Below are positions 24,619 through 33,966 of a stretch of DNA of 36,225 bases, one piece after another; the first letter of the stretch is position 1; each line of letters begins with the position of its first letter. This stretch comes from Pirellulales bacterium (GTDB lineage: Bacteria > Planctomycetota > Planctomycetia > Pirellulales > Lacipirellulaceae), in assembly GCA_020849945.1 (NCBI GenBank), contig JADZFK010000196.1:1-36225 (forward strand), in the 5' to 3' direction. The translations under genes were made by a program, and so were the position numbers. A model generated the notes under the pieces. That model did not search any database. It worked only from the letters and a program-made list of their open reading frames with translations, and had not been told where the DNA came from.

Positions 24619-25157
24619 GGCGTGGCGGCTCCCTGGGCGGGGCCTTCGGAGTCGGTATCGGCCGCGGCTTGGTTGCAACCGCATTGGAAGGCGGCATCCC
24701 ACCCGAAGAGTTCGAGGAAGTGGGCTTCGGCCAATCGCATTTGGTGAGCTTCCTCGGGGGTTTTGTCGCGGTACCCGACCAGGTGCAGCACGCCATGGAT
24801 GACGTATAGCAACTGCTCGGCGGGTGCCGTGCATCCGACTTCGGCGGCGGCGGAGGCGGCCGTATCGGCACTGATGATGACTTCGCCTTCTAAATGGGGC
24901 CCGTCCTCTTGCAAGGCGAAGCTGAGCACGTCGGTTGGGTAGTTGTGATTGAGGAACTGGCAGTTGAGTTCCTGGATGGCTGCGTCATCGACCACGGCGA
25001 GGCTGACCATGGCGGAGGTGTAGTCCGATTCTTGGAGCACGGCGCGAGCGGCCGCCACGAGCTGTTCTTCGTTTACCTCGTGGCGTGATTGCACGTTCGA
25101 GAGCAGCACTTCAAACGTGCGTTCAGGAAGGCATTCTGAAAAGGTGTCGTCCGACAT
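24615..25157 (-). CDS. ybeY: YbeY rRNA-maturation endoribonuclease
   Basis: 180 residues. The metal-binding motif is at residues 121-131: HGVLHLVGYRD. In the usual motif, H-x3-H-x5-H, the third position is His (GYDH); here it is Asp131, with Arg at the preceding position. The rest fits: IQELNCQFLNHNYPTDVLSF and GEVIISADTA upstream, and EEAHQMRLAEAHFLELFG downstream. YbeY acts in 16S rRNA 3'-end maturation and ribosome quality control. It overlaps corC by four bases and lies in the conserved phoH-pgpH-ybeY-corC order. The C-terminus is extended by about 25 residues. Confidence 0.93.
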   Translation of the reverse strand: MSDDTFSECLPERTFEVLLSNVQSRHEVNEEQLVAAARAVLQESDYTSAMVSLAVVDDAAIQELNCQFLNHNYPTDVLSFALQEDGPHLEGEVIISADTAASAAAEVGCTAPAEQLLYVIHGVLHLVGYRDKTPEEAHQMRLAEAHFLELFGWDAAFQCGCNQAAADTDSEGPAQGAATP

Positions 25158-25303
25158 GACGGCCGTTGGTGGAGGTGTTGAGTATCGGTTGGCAACGGCG
25201 GTTAGGTCATTCCGCCGGGCGATTGCGATTCCGGAATGTTACGTTCCGCACAATGGTGGCATCGGTGGATCTATTGAATCTTGCATTGGAATAGATCGGT
25301 GAT

Positions 25304-25345
25304 TCCGCGCTCCGCTGCGCCAAGCCTCCGCGTCGCGGCTAAACA
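25304..25345. repeat. TTTAGCCGCGACGCGGAG repeat, copy 2 (inverted)
   Basis: Inverted relative of 22796-22827. Lies in the 241-base gap between pgpH and ybeY. Confidence 0.65.
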
Positions 25346-25398
25346 GCGTTTGGAATCAAGGCAAGCCTCAATAGTCGTGATAGGTTGGAAAGGTTGAG

Positions 25399-27675
25399 CT
25401 ACGCGGTTTCCTGATCGGGGTATTTTACGCGTCCGTGGTAAACGGCGGTGAGGGATTTTACGAGGCTATCGCCGATGCGGCGAACTTCTTCGAGGGTTAG
25501 GCCACATTCGTCGAACTGCCCGTCCAAGAGTCGTTTTCGGCTGATTTCGTCGACGAGGCTTTCGATGCGAGACGGGGTGGGTTCCACGAGGACCCGACTC
25601 GCGCTTTCCACGGCATCTGCCAACATGAGGATGCCCGCTTCCTTCGTTTGCGGCTTGGGGCCTGGGTAACGGAAGGAGCTTTCGTCCACTTCGCTGCCGT
25701 GCGGGTCGGCCTTCTTGCTTTCTGTGGCTTGCCGAAAGAAGTACTCGACCAGCGTGGTGCCGTGATGCTGTTGGATGAAATCGATGATGGGTTCGGGAAT
25801 TTTGGACTGGCGGGCGAGATCGGCGCCGTCCTTCACATGGGCGATGATCACGAGCGTGCTCATGGCGGGCACGAGAGAACGGTGACGGTTGTCGCCTTGG
25901 CCTTGGTTTTCGACGAAGTAGCCGGGCTTGAGCATTTTGCCGATATCGTGGAAGTACGCCCCCACGCGAACCAGCAGGCCCCGAGCGCCGATCGCTTCGG
26001 CCGCCGCTTCGGCCAGCGAGGCAACCGTGATCGAATGATTGTAGGTACCCGGCGCGCGGCGAATGAGTTCTTGCAGCAGCGGGTGAGCCGGGTCTCCTAG
26101 GGCGAGCAGGCTGAGATCGGTTTGAACGCCGAAGACCCGCTCGATCATGGGGAGCATCACCGACATGAGCGACCCGGCAAAGACGGCCCACAAGGCGAGC
26201 ATGCAGGCCGTCCAGAGCGTGGCCCCCATGGGTTCGCCTTCGAGTGTGCCGACGCCGAGGGTTGTTAACCAAGCGACGGCGGCCGACGAGATGCCGACGG
26301 AGAGGAGCTTGCTGCGGCTACGGACGCGACCGAGCAGCAGGATCGCCCCGACGGTGGCGGCCTGAAGCACGATTGCCTCGGCGAGGTCGTGGCCTAGCGC
26401 GATCACGCAAATGAGCGTGACGCAAGCCGAAAGCAGCAAGGCCGTACCCTGTTCGTAGGCGATAGCCACGGTCATGCCGAACAGGATGAGGGGTACGGTT
26501 TCGGCCCGCCAATCGTTGCTGATGAGCATAGCGAAGGCGACGGTCACCACGACCAGCCCGAGCAAGGTTGCCAGTCGGGGCAGATCATCGAGCACGCGCG
26601 GATCGCGAAGGAATAGGTAGAAGCCGCACAACACAAACAGCCCGGAGTACATTCCCACGATGGCCAGCGAATGAGAGGCCTTTGCGGCCAAGCCGCGATT
26701 GCGTTGTTCGGTTTGATATTCGAGCTTGAGTTTATCGAGAGCCACGTCATCGATGGCGATCTGTGCGCCCTCCTCGTTGCGGGCGCGGGCCAGCACGGTG
26801 CCGACCGGAAAAACTTCTTCCAGGGGTTGCACCTCGGCAGCCTTCCGCTTTTGTTCGGCGAGGGTTGCCTCGACGTTGAGTTTGAGCGTTACGGGCAAGT
26901 TGGGTCGCAAGCGGGCAAAGACGCGGTCGGCCACCTCTTGGCTTGGCATTTTGGCGGCAAGCGATTTTTGCAATGTCGAGGCCGCTCCTTCCAAGAGGAC
27001 TTCGCTCACCGGCACATTGCGCGGAAAGCCCGATTCCGTCCCCACGAGGTGAATCGAAATGGTTTCGTTGTTGGCATCGTGTTCTGGCGGAAGCTTATCG
27101 ATGATCCCTTTTTCCGCGAGCGGTTGGATTGCCTCGCCGAGCGCAGCCTTGAACTTTTCCAGCGCCCCCTCGGCGGCCAGTGCGTCGTGGAACTTTCGAT
27201 ACTGTTGTTCGCGTTCGGCGGCCGTTGGCTCGGGGGTTCCTTCGGCCAAGGGCAAGCGGAACGTATCCCACAACGAATCCACTTCATCCAACGACTTGGC
27301 CGCTACGATTTCGGTGGCGTCATTGACCAACTTCGCGCGAACCTGTTCGAGCAGCGCGGGGTTATGATCGTACGTGGCGACGGCCAGTTGCCGGGCGGCG
27401 GCACGTGCCTTCTCGGTCGCGGCGGGGTCTTCCTTCCGAAACTTGGTTCGTGCGACCACGTCGCGTTGCAACACATCGCCCAAGTGGTAGGCGAAGGGGT
27501 AGGTCCATCCGCGCGTCATCGCCCACAAGGCAATGGCCGTTAGCGCGCACATGGCCAAGCGGATCAGCACGTGCCCGCGGCGCAAGTTGCCCCACAAGGT
27601 CCCGAGTATGCCGGGCGGCAACTCGACGGAGCTAACACGCTCGATTCGGCGTTTCTTCTTACTACCCGTGCTCAT
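25399..27675 (-). CDS. pgpH: 7TM-HD family c-di-AMP phosphodiesterase-like protein
   Basis: 758 residues from the ATG at 27675; the frame is open to 27852 but overlaps phoH, so the inner start is preferred. A TM helix near residues 37-55 is followed by a large extracytoplasmic region (about 60-340), then several TM helices (for example LAIVGMYSGLFVLCGFYLFL and AFAMLISNDWRAETVPLILF). The HD domain begins near TYNHSITVASLAEAAAEAIG, with the HD pair at 576-577 in AYFHDIGK and a second-shell IQQHHGTTLVEYF. PgpH-type enzymes degrade c-di-AMP and the extracytoplasmic part is thought to sense a ligand. Substrate is inferred from family and neighbourhood. Confidence 0.92.
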   Translation of the reverse strand: MSTGSKKKRRIERVSSVELPPGILGTLWGNLRRGHVLIRLAMCALTAIALWAMTRGWTYPFAYHLGDVLQRDVVARTKFRKEDPAATEKARAAARQLAVATYDHNPALLEQVRAKLVNDATEIVAAKSLDEVDSLWDTFRLPLAEGTPEPTAAEREQQYRKFHDALAAEGALEKFKAALGEAIQPLAEKGIIDKLPPEHDANNETISIHLVGTESGFPRNVPVSEVLLEGAASTLQKSLAAKMPSQEVADRVFARLRPNLPVTLKLNVEATLAEQKRKAAEVQPLEEVFPVGTVLARARNEEGAQIAIDDVALDKLKLEYQTEQRNRGLAAKASHSLAIVGMYSGLFVLCGFYLFLRDPRVLDDLPRLATLLGLVVVTVAFAMLISNDWRAETVPLILFGMTVAIAYEQGTALLLSACVTLICVIALGHDLAEAIVLQAATVGAILLLGRVRSRSKLLSVGISSAAVAWLTTLGVGTLEGEPMGATLWTACMLALWAVFAGSLMSVMLPMIERVFGVQTDLSLLALGDPAHPLLQELIRRAPGTYNHSITVASLAEAAAEAIGARGLLVRVGAYFHDIGKMLKPGYFVENQGQGDNRHRSLVPAMSTLVIIAHVKDGADLARQSKIPEPIIDFIQQHHGTTLVEYFFRQATESKKADPHGSEVDESSFRYPGPKPQTKEAGILMLADAVESASRVLVEPTPSRIESLVDEISRKRLLDGQFDECGLTLEEVRRIGDSLVKSLTAVYHGRVKYPDQETA

Positions 27676-27775
27676 GATGCTGTGGGAAGCGGGGCGGAGG
27701 AGACCGAGGTTCGGTTCGGCCGAGCCGGCTTGCGACTTCCAAGGTGGGAACCGGGCCGGTGTTTTCTCCGGAAAA

Positions 27776-28723
27776 TTAGCGCTTCTTTTTCGCTTCCTCC
27801 TCGTAGGCGAGCACAATGGCTTGAACGAGCCGGTGTCGCACGATATCGCCACGACTTAGTAGGACGCTGGTAAACCCGTCGATATTTTTTAGCCGATGCA
27901 GGGCGTCGACGAGGCCGCTCTTCGTGTGGGGGGGCAGGTCTATCTGGGAGGTATCCCCAGAAACCACCACCTTCGATTGGAGGCCCATCCGCGTTAAGAA
28001 CATTTTCATTTGCGGCACGGTGGTGTTCTGCGCTTCATCCATGATGATGAATGCGTTATTCAGCGTGCGACCGCGCATGTACGCCAGCGGCACGACTTCG
28101 ATCACGTCGTCGGCCATGTACCGCTTCACCTGCTCGTAATCCATCATCTCGCGGAGGGCATCGAGCAGCGGGCGAAGGTACGGGTTGATCTTGGCTTGCA
28201 TGTCGCCCGGCAAGAACCCCAGGCTTTCACCCGCTTCAACGGCCGGCCGCACCAACACGATTTTGCCGATTTGTTTTTGCTTGAGTGATTCCACCGCGGT
28301 GGCAACCGCCAGATAGGTTTTTCCGGTGCCGGCGGGTCCGTTGCAAAACACCAAGTCGTGCGTGCGGATGGCTTCCACGTAAGCCGCCTGGCCCGGCGTT
28401 CGCGGCCGAATGACGCGCCCGGCCTGTTTAACATCGACCGGAAGCTGCCGCCCATTGGCCGGGCTTCCTGTAACTTGGTGAATAATGTGCGACACCTGGT
28501 CGGGCGAGACCTGCCCGTCGCGGGCCACGGCCGTTTTGATCTTTTCGATGATCTCGGTGGCTTGAAGCACGGCTTGCTCGTTGCCGCTGACGTGGATCTT
28601 TCCTTCGCGCGCAGAGATTTTGGCCGGCACCGAATCGCGTATTCGCCGCAGGTGTTGGTCACTCGTCCCCAGGAGAGATACCAACTCGTCGGTGCTGCCA
28701 ACCGGAATGGTCGCTTCGATCAT
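27776..28723 (-). CDS. phoH: PhoH-family ATPase (PhoL/YbeZ type)
   Basis: 315 residues. The N-terminal 65 residues look KH-like (ISAREGKIHVSGNEQAV). Walker A is GPAGTGKTYLA at residues 129-139 and Walker B is NAFIIMDEAQN; LTRMGLQSKVVVSGDTSQID is the following conserved stretch. The family acts with YbeY in RNA handling, and the genes are neighbours in many bacteria, as here. It is the first gene of the phoH-pgpH-ybeY-corC cluster, 100 bases before pgpH. Cytoplasmic. The C-terminus is Lys-rich. Confidence 0.95.
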   Translation of the reverse strand: MIEATIPVGSTDELVSLLGTSDQHLRRIRDSVPAKISAREGKIHVSGNEQAVLQATEIIEKIKTAVARDGQVSPDQVSHIIHQVTGSPANGRQLPVDVKQAGRVIRPRTPGQAAYVEAIRTHDLVFCNGPAGTGKTYLAVATAVESLKQKQIGKIVLVRPAVEAGESLGFLPGDMQAKINPYLRPLLDALREMMDYEQVKRYMADDVIEVVPLAYMRGRTLNNAFIIMDEAQNTTVPQMKMFLTRMGLQSKVVVSGDTSQIDLPPHTKSGLVDALHRLKNIDGFTSVLLSRGDIVRHRLVQAIVLAYEEEAKKKR

Positions 28724-29210
28724 TAAAGAACGGCAGCAACCGAAGGGCTGCCGCGTATATTTCCAGGAAAGGGCTTGAAATCAACTATCCAACTATAGCC
28801 AATCCACGGGGGATCGCACTAGCAAACACGATATTTCCGCCGCAACCCGTTGTGTGCAAGGCGATTGCGACGAGTGCTCTCATTATAGAGCGGCTTTGCA
28901 AGCTGGCTAGCCGAGAGCCTGAGAACGCGAATCTTCCGCAAATACCCCACAATCGCCATTTCTCCCATGTTTGCCGAAGTTCCAGTCCCGTTCGTTCGCC
29001 ATCTGCCTTACTGCTGGTCCAGCTTGCGATTGTCGACAGCCGAGCCATGCAAGCAGTGCGATTTCATCTGTGCAGAAAGATTGGCTTCGGTTAGTTTTCG
29101 CGGTCCGCATCCCGGTCGTGAGGCGTGACTTGCCCAAGTTGGTGGTGCAAGTTTCCGCGCGACGGGCAACGAACGACCTGCGTACCCGCTGCGCTTCGAG
29201 CCGATTGCAC
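28724..29210. other. divergent gap between phoH and the DUF1207 gene
   Basis: 487 bases with no gene or repeat I can support. An open frame continues upstream of the chosen DUF1207 start but is not protein-like. It should contain both promoters. Confidence 0.45.
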
Positions 29211-30281
29211 ATGATACTGCAACGTGACCACCGACCTGTTCTTGAAAGATACGCGGCTGCGATCATCGCCGGGTTCCTGATGTTTGCTGCGCGGGCAGCG
29301 GGTGAAGAACCTGTGCTGATGGGAGGGATGCCGCCGCTGGCCGCCGCGCAGTGGGGGCCGGACACTGTTGGCACGCCGCCGGTTGCCCAGCCGGTATCGC
29401 CCGATCAAGCGTGGGTGGCACCGCCGTACGATCCAATGCAATCGTGCCCACCCGCTGCCGTGTATGCCGATCCGGGCTGGGGCGAAGCTCCGGTAGTGGT
29501 TCATTCGCCGGGTGAGGCGTGGTTCTGGCAAGCGATGCCGGATGGCCTGATCTACCATTCGTATTGGGCTGGCGTGCGCGAGCCGCGGCTCGGGATCGTC
29601 ATGCAACACATTTCCAGCGGCCATTCGTTCTTCGACGGCACCGCTGGCGGGCGCGCCGGCTTGCTGCGTTACGGCAACGGGAGCGCGATCTTTCCCCAAG
29701 GCTGGCAACTCGATGTGGAAGCGGCCGCCTTGGTTCGGCTCACACTCGACGAAATCCGAGACTTTGAAACGGCCGACTATCGGGTTGGCGTTCCACTTAC
29801 CTACGGCGTGGATCAGTGGCAATTCAAGCTTGCCGTGTACCACCTCAGTTCGCATCTTGGCGATGAGTACGCCATTGCGAACCCAGGAAGCCTAGCCGAC
29901 CGCATCAACTACGTGCGTGATGAAGTTGTGTTCGGTGCGTCGTACTACCCTGTGCCCGTCTGCCGGCTTTATTCCGAAATAGGTTACGCATTCAATACCG
30001 ATGGCGGCGCGGAACCGCTTGAACTACAGTTTGGCACCGAGCTTGCCCGGCCCGGGCCAACCGGACCGGCTGGCACCCCCTTCTTTGCAATCAACGGCCA
30101 CCTTCGCGAAGAAGTCGATTTCGGCGGCGATCTCAGCACCCAAGTCGGCTGGCTTTGGCGCGGCAACTCGGGCCAAGTCGTCCGGACGGGATTCCACTAC
30201 TACAACGGAAAATCCAGCCAGTACCAAACCTTCAACCAATTCGAACAGCAATTTGGTTTTGGAATGTGGTTCGATTTCTAA
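29211..30281 (+). CDS. DUF1207-family outer-membrane-like protein
   Basis: About 356 residues from the ATG at 29211; the frame is open upstream to 28971, but the inner Met directly precedes a signal peptide (YAAAIIAGFLMFAARAAGEE). After a Pro-rich linker, the body matches the planctomycete DUF1207 pattern, with IYHSYWAGVREPRLGIVMQH, a GWQLDVEAAALVRL strand, YHLSSHLGDEY and a terminal aromatic FGFGMWFDF. Alternating polar and hydrophobic strands and the final aromatic residue suggest an outer-membrane beta-barrel. No function is known. It stands alone. Confidence 0.8.
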   Translation: MILQRDHRPVLERYAAAIIAGFLMFAARAAGEEPVLMGGMPPLAAAQWGPDTVGTPPVAQPVSPDQAWVAPPYDPMQSCPPAAVYADPGWGEAPVVVHSPGEAWFWQAMPDGLIYHSYWAGVREPRLGIVMQHISSGHSFFDGTAGGRAGLLRYGNGSAIFPQGWQLDVEAAALVRLTLDEIRDFETADYRVGVPLTYGVDQWQFKLAVYHLSSHLGDEYAIANPGSLADRINYVRDEVVFGASYYPVPVCRLYSEIGYAFNTDGGAEPLELQFGTELARPGPTGPAGTPFFAINGHLREEVDFGGDLSTQVGWLWRGNSGQVVRTGFHYYNGKSSQYQTFNQFEQQFGFGMWFDF

Positions 30282-30342
30282 TCGAACGCCCGCGAGTACA
30301 GGAATGGGTGAATTCAAATATCCATTGCAACGAACCAGTTGA

Positions 30343-30445
30343 GGGTGTTCGGGAACTGGAACCGCTTTCAGCCCCGGCTTTGCGGGGGATTCAGCCATCC
30401 ACGCATTGTGCCATCGAGGCGAACCCCCGGCAAAGCAGGGGGCTG
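30343..30445. repeat. GCCCCCGGCTTTGCCGGGGG-type element, copy 2
   Basis: Matches 15974-16073 across the core and flank (GGGTGTTCGGGAACTGGA at its start). Lies between the convergent DUF1207 and LptC/A-like genes. Confidence 0.8.
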
Positions 30446-30483
30446 TATATCCCAGGGCCGATCCGTTATTTGATCGGATAGGG

Positions 30484-33400
30484 TTACTTCGTGGGCCGAG
30501 TTGGTCGTTGGGCGTTTTGGATATCGTTTGGCGTGATCTCGAAGTACTGGATGCCTTCGACCTTCACTTCGTTCAAGGATCGAACGTAGCGAATCTTGCG
30601 GGCCTCGGTGGGCGGGGAATCGACGCCGACTTGGTTGCGACGCCATAGCTTGGCGGGCGAGCGAGAATCGCCTTCGAGCACGAAGGCGTCTTTCGCCTGA
30701 TCGTAACTTGCGCGAAGAGCCTGAACGGTGAACTCTCCCTGGTTGGGCACTTGGCCGGCAATCCGCACATCGCCCAGAGCCTGCAACTGCATGGGGCCGA
30801 GCGGACGACCGCCGAGCAGGCCGGCGGGGTTCGCGGCAGGTCCGGTTGGCGAATTGGCCAGGCCACGCGTGGCGAGCGGGTCTTCGTTGAGCCGCAGGGC
30901 GTCGCAGGCAAGTGTTAGGGCATCGGGTGGCAAGGTTTCGGGCCGCGTGGGGTCGAGTTCCTGATCCCACGAATCGACCGGCCCGTAGGTCGTCCGCACG
31001 CGCTGGTGGAAGGTGAGATCGCGGAGGTAGATGTTACCGTTCAGTCCTTGGTGGAAATCGACCCGCAGGAAATGAAGCTTGTTGCCCGCTGCGTTGGCGG
31101 ATGTAGCCGCGGCTTGGGGCATGTTTGGTTGGGCAGCTTCCGGGACCATGGTCTTGCCAAACCGCGTAGCGCGAACGATACCCGGGCCTTTGCCGGCGAT
31201 CTGCCCTGTTTGCTGGTTAAGAGCCAGTTGTTCGAGTTGCATGAAGGAGTGTGAAGTGATTCCACCCTCGTCGCGTGAGACGTTTTCGAGCATCACGTTG
31301 CCCGAGCACTCGATTTCGTTGAGGTTGAAGTTGCCTTGGTTCATCGGTTCGCCGAGCCGCACCTTGGAAGCGAGTCGGGCGGCCAGTTGATCGCAATGCA
31401 GGTTGCCGTTCATACCGGTGTTGCTGGCCCCGGTGGCGACGACATCGCGTCGAAACACGATGGCTTCGCCGTTGAATTGGAAGCCGTCTTGCCAACCGAT
31501 TTCGATTGGGAACGGTGCCTCGGTGGGTTGGCCTGCCGCGGGGGTGGGCGTGGTATTGGAAACCAGGATGGTTGCCTTGCCCGGTCCGGTGCTGAAGACG
31601 CGATTTTCATTCGCCACGGCCTCGACCGAGCCGACGAGCATCGTGATGCCGCGGCCCGAAAGTTGGGCGAGCGCCGAGCCGGCTGGTTGCCCGGCAGCCG
31701 CGCCGTGTAACGTGATGTGGGCCGCCGGCGTATCGAGCGAATCGACAAGCAGTTGCCCGCCGCGGATTTCGAGCGGCTGTTCATGGGTTGGCACCAGCGG
31801 CACTTCGCGTAACAGAACGCCGCCATCACACACGAGTGTAGAGGGCGCAAGGGCCTGCCCTGTCAGGAACAGTTCGAGGCGCATCTCTTTGGTTTCGATG
31901 TAATAGCGTTGCTGCGGTGTGCCCGGAACGCCGGTTGGCGAGGAACTTGAGCCGCCGGGTACCGAAGCGGCCGCCTGGTTGCCTCCCAATTCGTCACCTG
32001 CCGCGTTGGTGGGCGAAGCAGGATTGGTTGTTGTGCCGTTCCGTTGGGGGCGCAGTTGGAAGGTAGCGGTAAGCGAATTGGCTCGACTTGTGAACTGAGG
32101 AGAAGCGATCTCGACGTTCCCCACTGCCAAGACTCGGTCGGGCGCGAGGCGGATCATTTGTTGGCCATCCCCCTTCTTGCCCCCGATCGCGAGGCCTTCC
32201 TCCCCGTTTCCTTCCAACTCGCGCAAGTACAAGCGGATCTGGTCGGCCATCATGGCCCCCGTTTCTCCAAAGGCAATTTTGGGTCGCCCTTCGAGCACAA
32301 GAACGGGTTGCCCTTGGTCGCGGCCCAGTTGAACGGCGGTTTGCCATTCGGCCTGCAGTGCTTCGTGAGGTTTTTTCGGATCCGTCACGAAGTGGAGCGA
32401 GCCAGGCCCGGCGGCGCGGAAGCTTCCCACGGCCGAACCTTCGTTGGGGGCCGGGTGTTCGTAATCGATCATCGGGGCCTGAAGGACATTCGCGCCGTAA
32501 ACGAGTCGTGCATCGGCACCGCTGATTCGCAACCGCTGGTCGCGGAGTGCGATTTGGATGCGGTCGCCGCGGGCTTGGGCATTACGGGCGGGCGAAGTCA
32601 TGACGACGGGGTGGCCTTCCGCCACGATTGCCACGGGTTCAAGCTGACCCAGGTCGCGATGTTGTCGATTCCCGCCTTCGAGGAGCTTCGTGGTTGATGC
32701 ATGGGTGCCTGCTTGTTTCGGGGCGAAGTGGATGTCGAGCCGCGCGCAGGTTAACTGGTCGCTTGGCCCCTCGGGAACGATTTGCCGCAGCTCCACGTCG
32801 TGATCGAGGCTGGCCACGTACCGGACGCAATCGAACGTGAAGGGGCCTGTGCAGGAGACTTCGAGCGGGGGCTTGGGCGTGGCCGGCGGCACCGTGTTCG
32901 CATGGGCTACCGCGCGGGCATCGGTCACTTGCACCGCAGGCCCACCGTTTTCCCCTCCCTGGTAAGGAGGGGTTAGGTCGCTTTGAACTCGCCGTGGCGA
33001 GGGAGGGGCCTTCGCCACATCCCGCGACCGATTCCCTTTCGGCAGCATATCGCCGACGGCCATTTGCAGCCGCAGCTTCACGTCGCGGCGTATCTCCAGC
33101 GAATCGATGCCTGCAATTTTCAGGCCGCGGCTATCGGGCTTTTTGTGCTCATCGGCGATGAATCGAATTTCAAGCTCGGTGCCGCCGCCGTAATTTTCCC
33201 CCATGCGAAATCGGACAGGTGCCTCGGAGTACATGAGTTTCGTGTTCATCCGCAGGTCGGCAGTTTCGATGAGCAAGTCGTCGTCGGGGCCTTCCTCGCG
33301 CATGTCACTTCGGATGCGGATCAGGCCGGGGAACTCGCCGCGAATGATCTGGCCGATCTTGCCCACCTCGGGGCGAAACTCGTCGAACTCCAACTGGGCC

Positions 33401-33828
33401 CCGCGCTGCGCTTCGAGCACGATCGCGTCACGCGGCGGAGTCACGCCTTCACGAGGCGGCGTGGGAAACATCAAGAAGGCGATGCGGTCGATGTCCACGA
33501 GCGCGGTCGGGTTGCCGTCGACATTCTGCGTGGCGCCCGGCCGACGCCGAAACTCATCGAACACGAGCATCACCTGCTCGGTTCCGTTCGCGATCACTTT
33601 CGGTTGGCGCGATTGCGACCAGTGATCGTTCGGAAAGTAATTGCGGAGCAAGAGCTGATACTTGGTGACCGACCAGGCAGCCCCCTCTCGATCGGATTCG
33701 GTGAGCGCGCGCTGCTCGCGGAGCGCCAACGGCGGTTCCATCCGCGGCACAATAAACGCCGCGTACGCCTGGTATACGGCGACGAGTACGCCCAACACCA
33801 TCACGCTGCGAAGGATACGACGGAACAT
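30484..33828 (-). CDS. very large LptC/LptA (OstA)-like envelope protein
   Basis: 1114 residues. A single N-terminal membrane segment (LRSVMVLGVLVAVYQAYAAF) resembles the anchor of LptC. Most of the rest is a long series of beta-rich stretches of the OstA/LptA type, such as VIANGTEQVMLVFDEF, LHFVTDPKKP, LAVGNVEIASPQ and ARLVYGANVLQAP, separated by Pro/Ala-rich linkers. Usual LptC is about 190 residues and LptA about 180, so this is several times larger and may carry several jellyroll repeats. It follows kdsD and kdsC, which make Kdo, so a role in LPS transport fits. A dispersed repeat is inserted in frame near residues 274-293. Function is inferred. Confidence 0.72.
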   Translation of the reverse strand: MFRRILRSVMVLGVLVAVYQAYAAFIVPRMEPPLALREQRALTESDREGAAWSVTKYQLLLRNYFPNDHWSQSRQPKVIANGTEQVMLVFDEFRRRPGATQNVDGNPTALVDIDRIAFLMFPTPPREGVTPPRDAIVLEAQRGAQLEFDEFRPEVGKIGQIIRGEFPGLIRIRSDMREEGPDDDLLIETADLRMNTKLMYSEAPVRFRMGENYGGGTELEIRFIADEHKKPDSRGLKIAGIDSLEIRRDVKLRLQMAVGDMLPKGNRSRDVAKAPPSPRRVQSDLTPPYQGGENGGPAVQVTDARAVAHANTVPPATPKPPLEVSCTGPFTFDCVRYVASLDHDVELRQIVPEGPSDQLTCARLDIHFAPKQAGTHASTTKLLEGGNRQHRDLGQLEPVAIVAEGHPVVMTSPARNAQARGDRIQIALRDQRLRISGADARLVYGANVLQAPMIDYEHPAPNEGSAVGSFRAAGPGSLHFVTDPKKPHEALQAEWQTAVQLGRDQGQPVLVLEGRPKIAFGETGAMMADQIRLYLRELEGNGEEGLAIGGKKGDGQQMIRLAPDRVLAVGNVEIASPQFTSRANSLTATFQLRPQRNGTTTNPASPTNAAGDELGGNQAAASVPGGSSSSPTGVPGTPQQRYYIETKEMRLELFLTGQALAPSTLVCDGGVLLREVPLVPTHEQPLEIRGGQLLVDSLDTPAAHITLHGAAAGQPAGSALAQLSGRGITMLVGSVEAVANENRVFSTGPGKATILVSNTTPTPAAGQPTEAPFPIEIGWQDGFQFNGEAIVFRRDVVATGASNTGMNGNLHCDQLAARLASKVRLGEPMNQGNFNLNEIECSGNVMLENVSRDEGGITSHSFMQLEQLALNQQTGQIAGKGPGIVRATRFGKTMVPEAAQPNMPQAAATSANAAGNKLHFLRVDFHQGLNGNIYLRDLTFHQRVRTTYGPVDSWDQELDPTRPETLPPDALTLACDALRLNEDPLATRGLANSPTGPAANPAGLLGGRPLGPMQLQALGDVRIAGQVPNQGEFTVQALRASYDQAKDAFVLEGDSRSPAKLWRRNQVGVDSPPTEARKIRYVRSLNEVKVEGIQYFEITPNDIQNAQRPTRPTK
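32951..33009. repeat. CCCCTCCC-family repeat inside the LptC/A-like gene, copy D
   Basis: TCCCCTCCCTGGTAAGGAGG at one end and GAGGGAGGGGC at the other. On the coding strand it reads in frame as part of SDLTPPYQGGEN, a peptide that does not look like the surrounding protein. Confidence 0.75.
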
Positions 33829-33850
33829 GGAATGACGTTCAGATGAAGTG

Positions 33851-33966
33851 TTAACGTAGCGTCGGTGGCTACACCGAATTTACTGCCGTTTGCGTGAGAG
33901 GTGCTGAATTGGAATGGGTAATCCTTGCAACTAAATTCGGCGTGGCCGCCGACGCTAAGGAATTAA
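33851..33966. repeat. TAGCGTCGG(C/T)GGC inverted-repeat element between kdsC and the LptC/A-like gene
   Basis: Left arm 33851-33882 (TTAACGTAGCGTCGGTGGCT then ACACCGAATTTA) and right arm 33932-33966 (TAAATTCGGCGTGGCCGCCG then ACGCTAAGGAATTAA), about 49 bases apart. It fills nearly all of the 134-base gap, and its end overlaps the kdsC stop codon. Confidence 0.8.

Noticed and set aside
27676..27852. N-terminal extension of pgpH overlapping phoH
   Set aside because: Overlaps the phoH C-terminus in another frame; not membrane-protein-like; inner ATG preferred.
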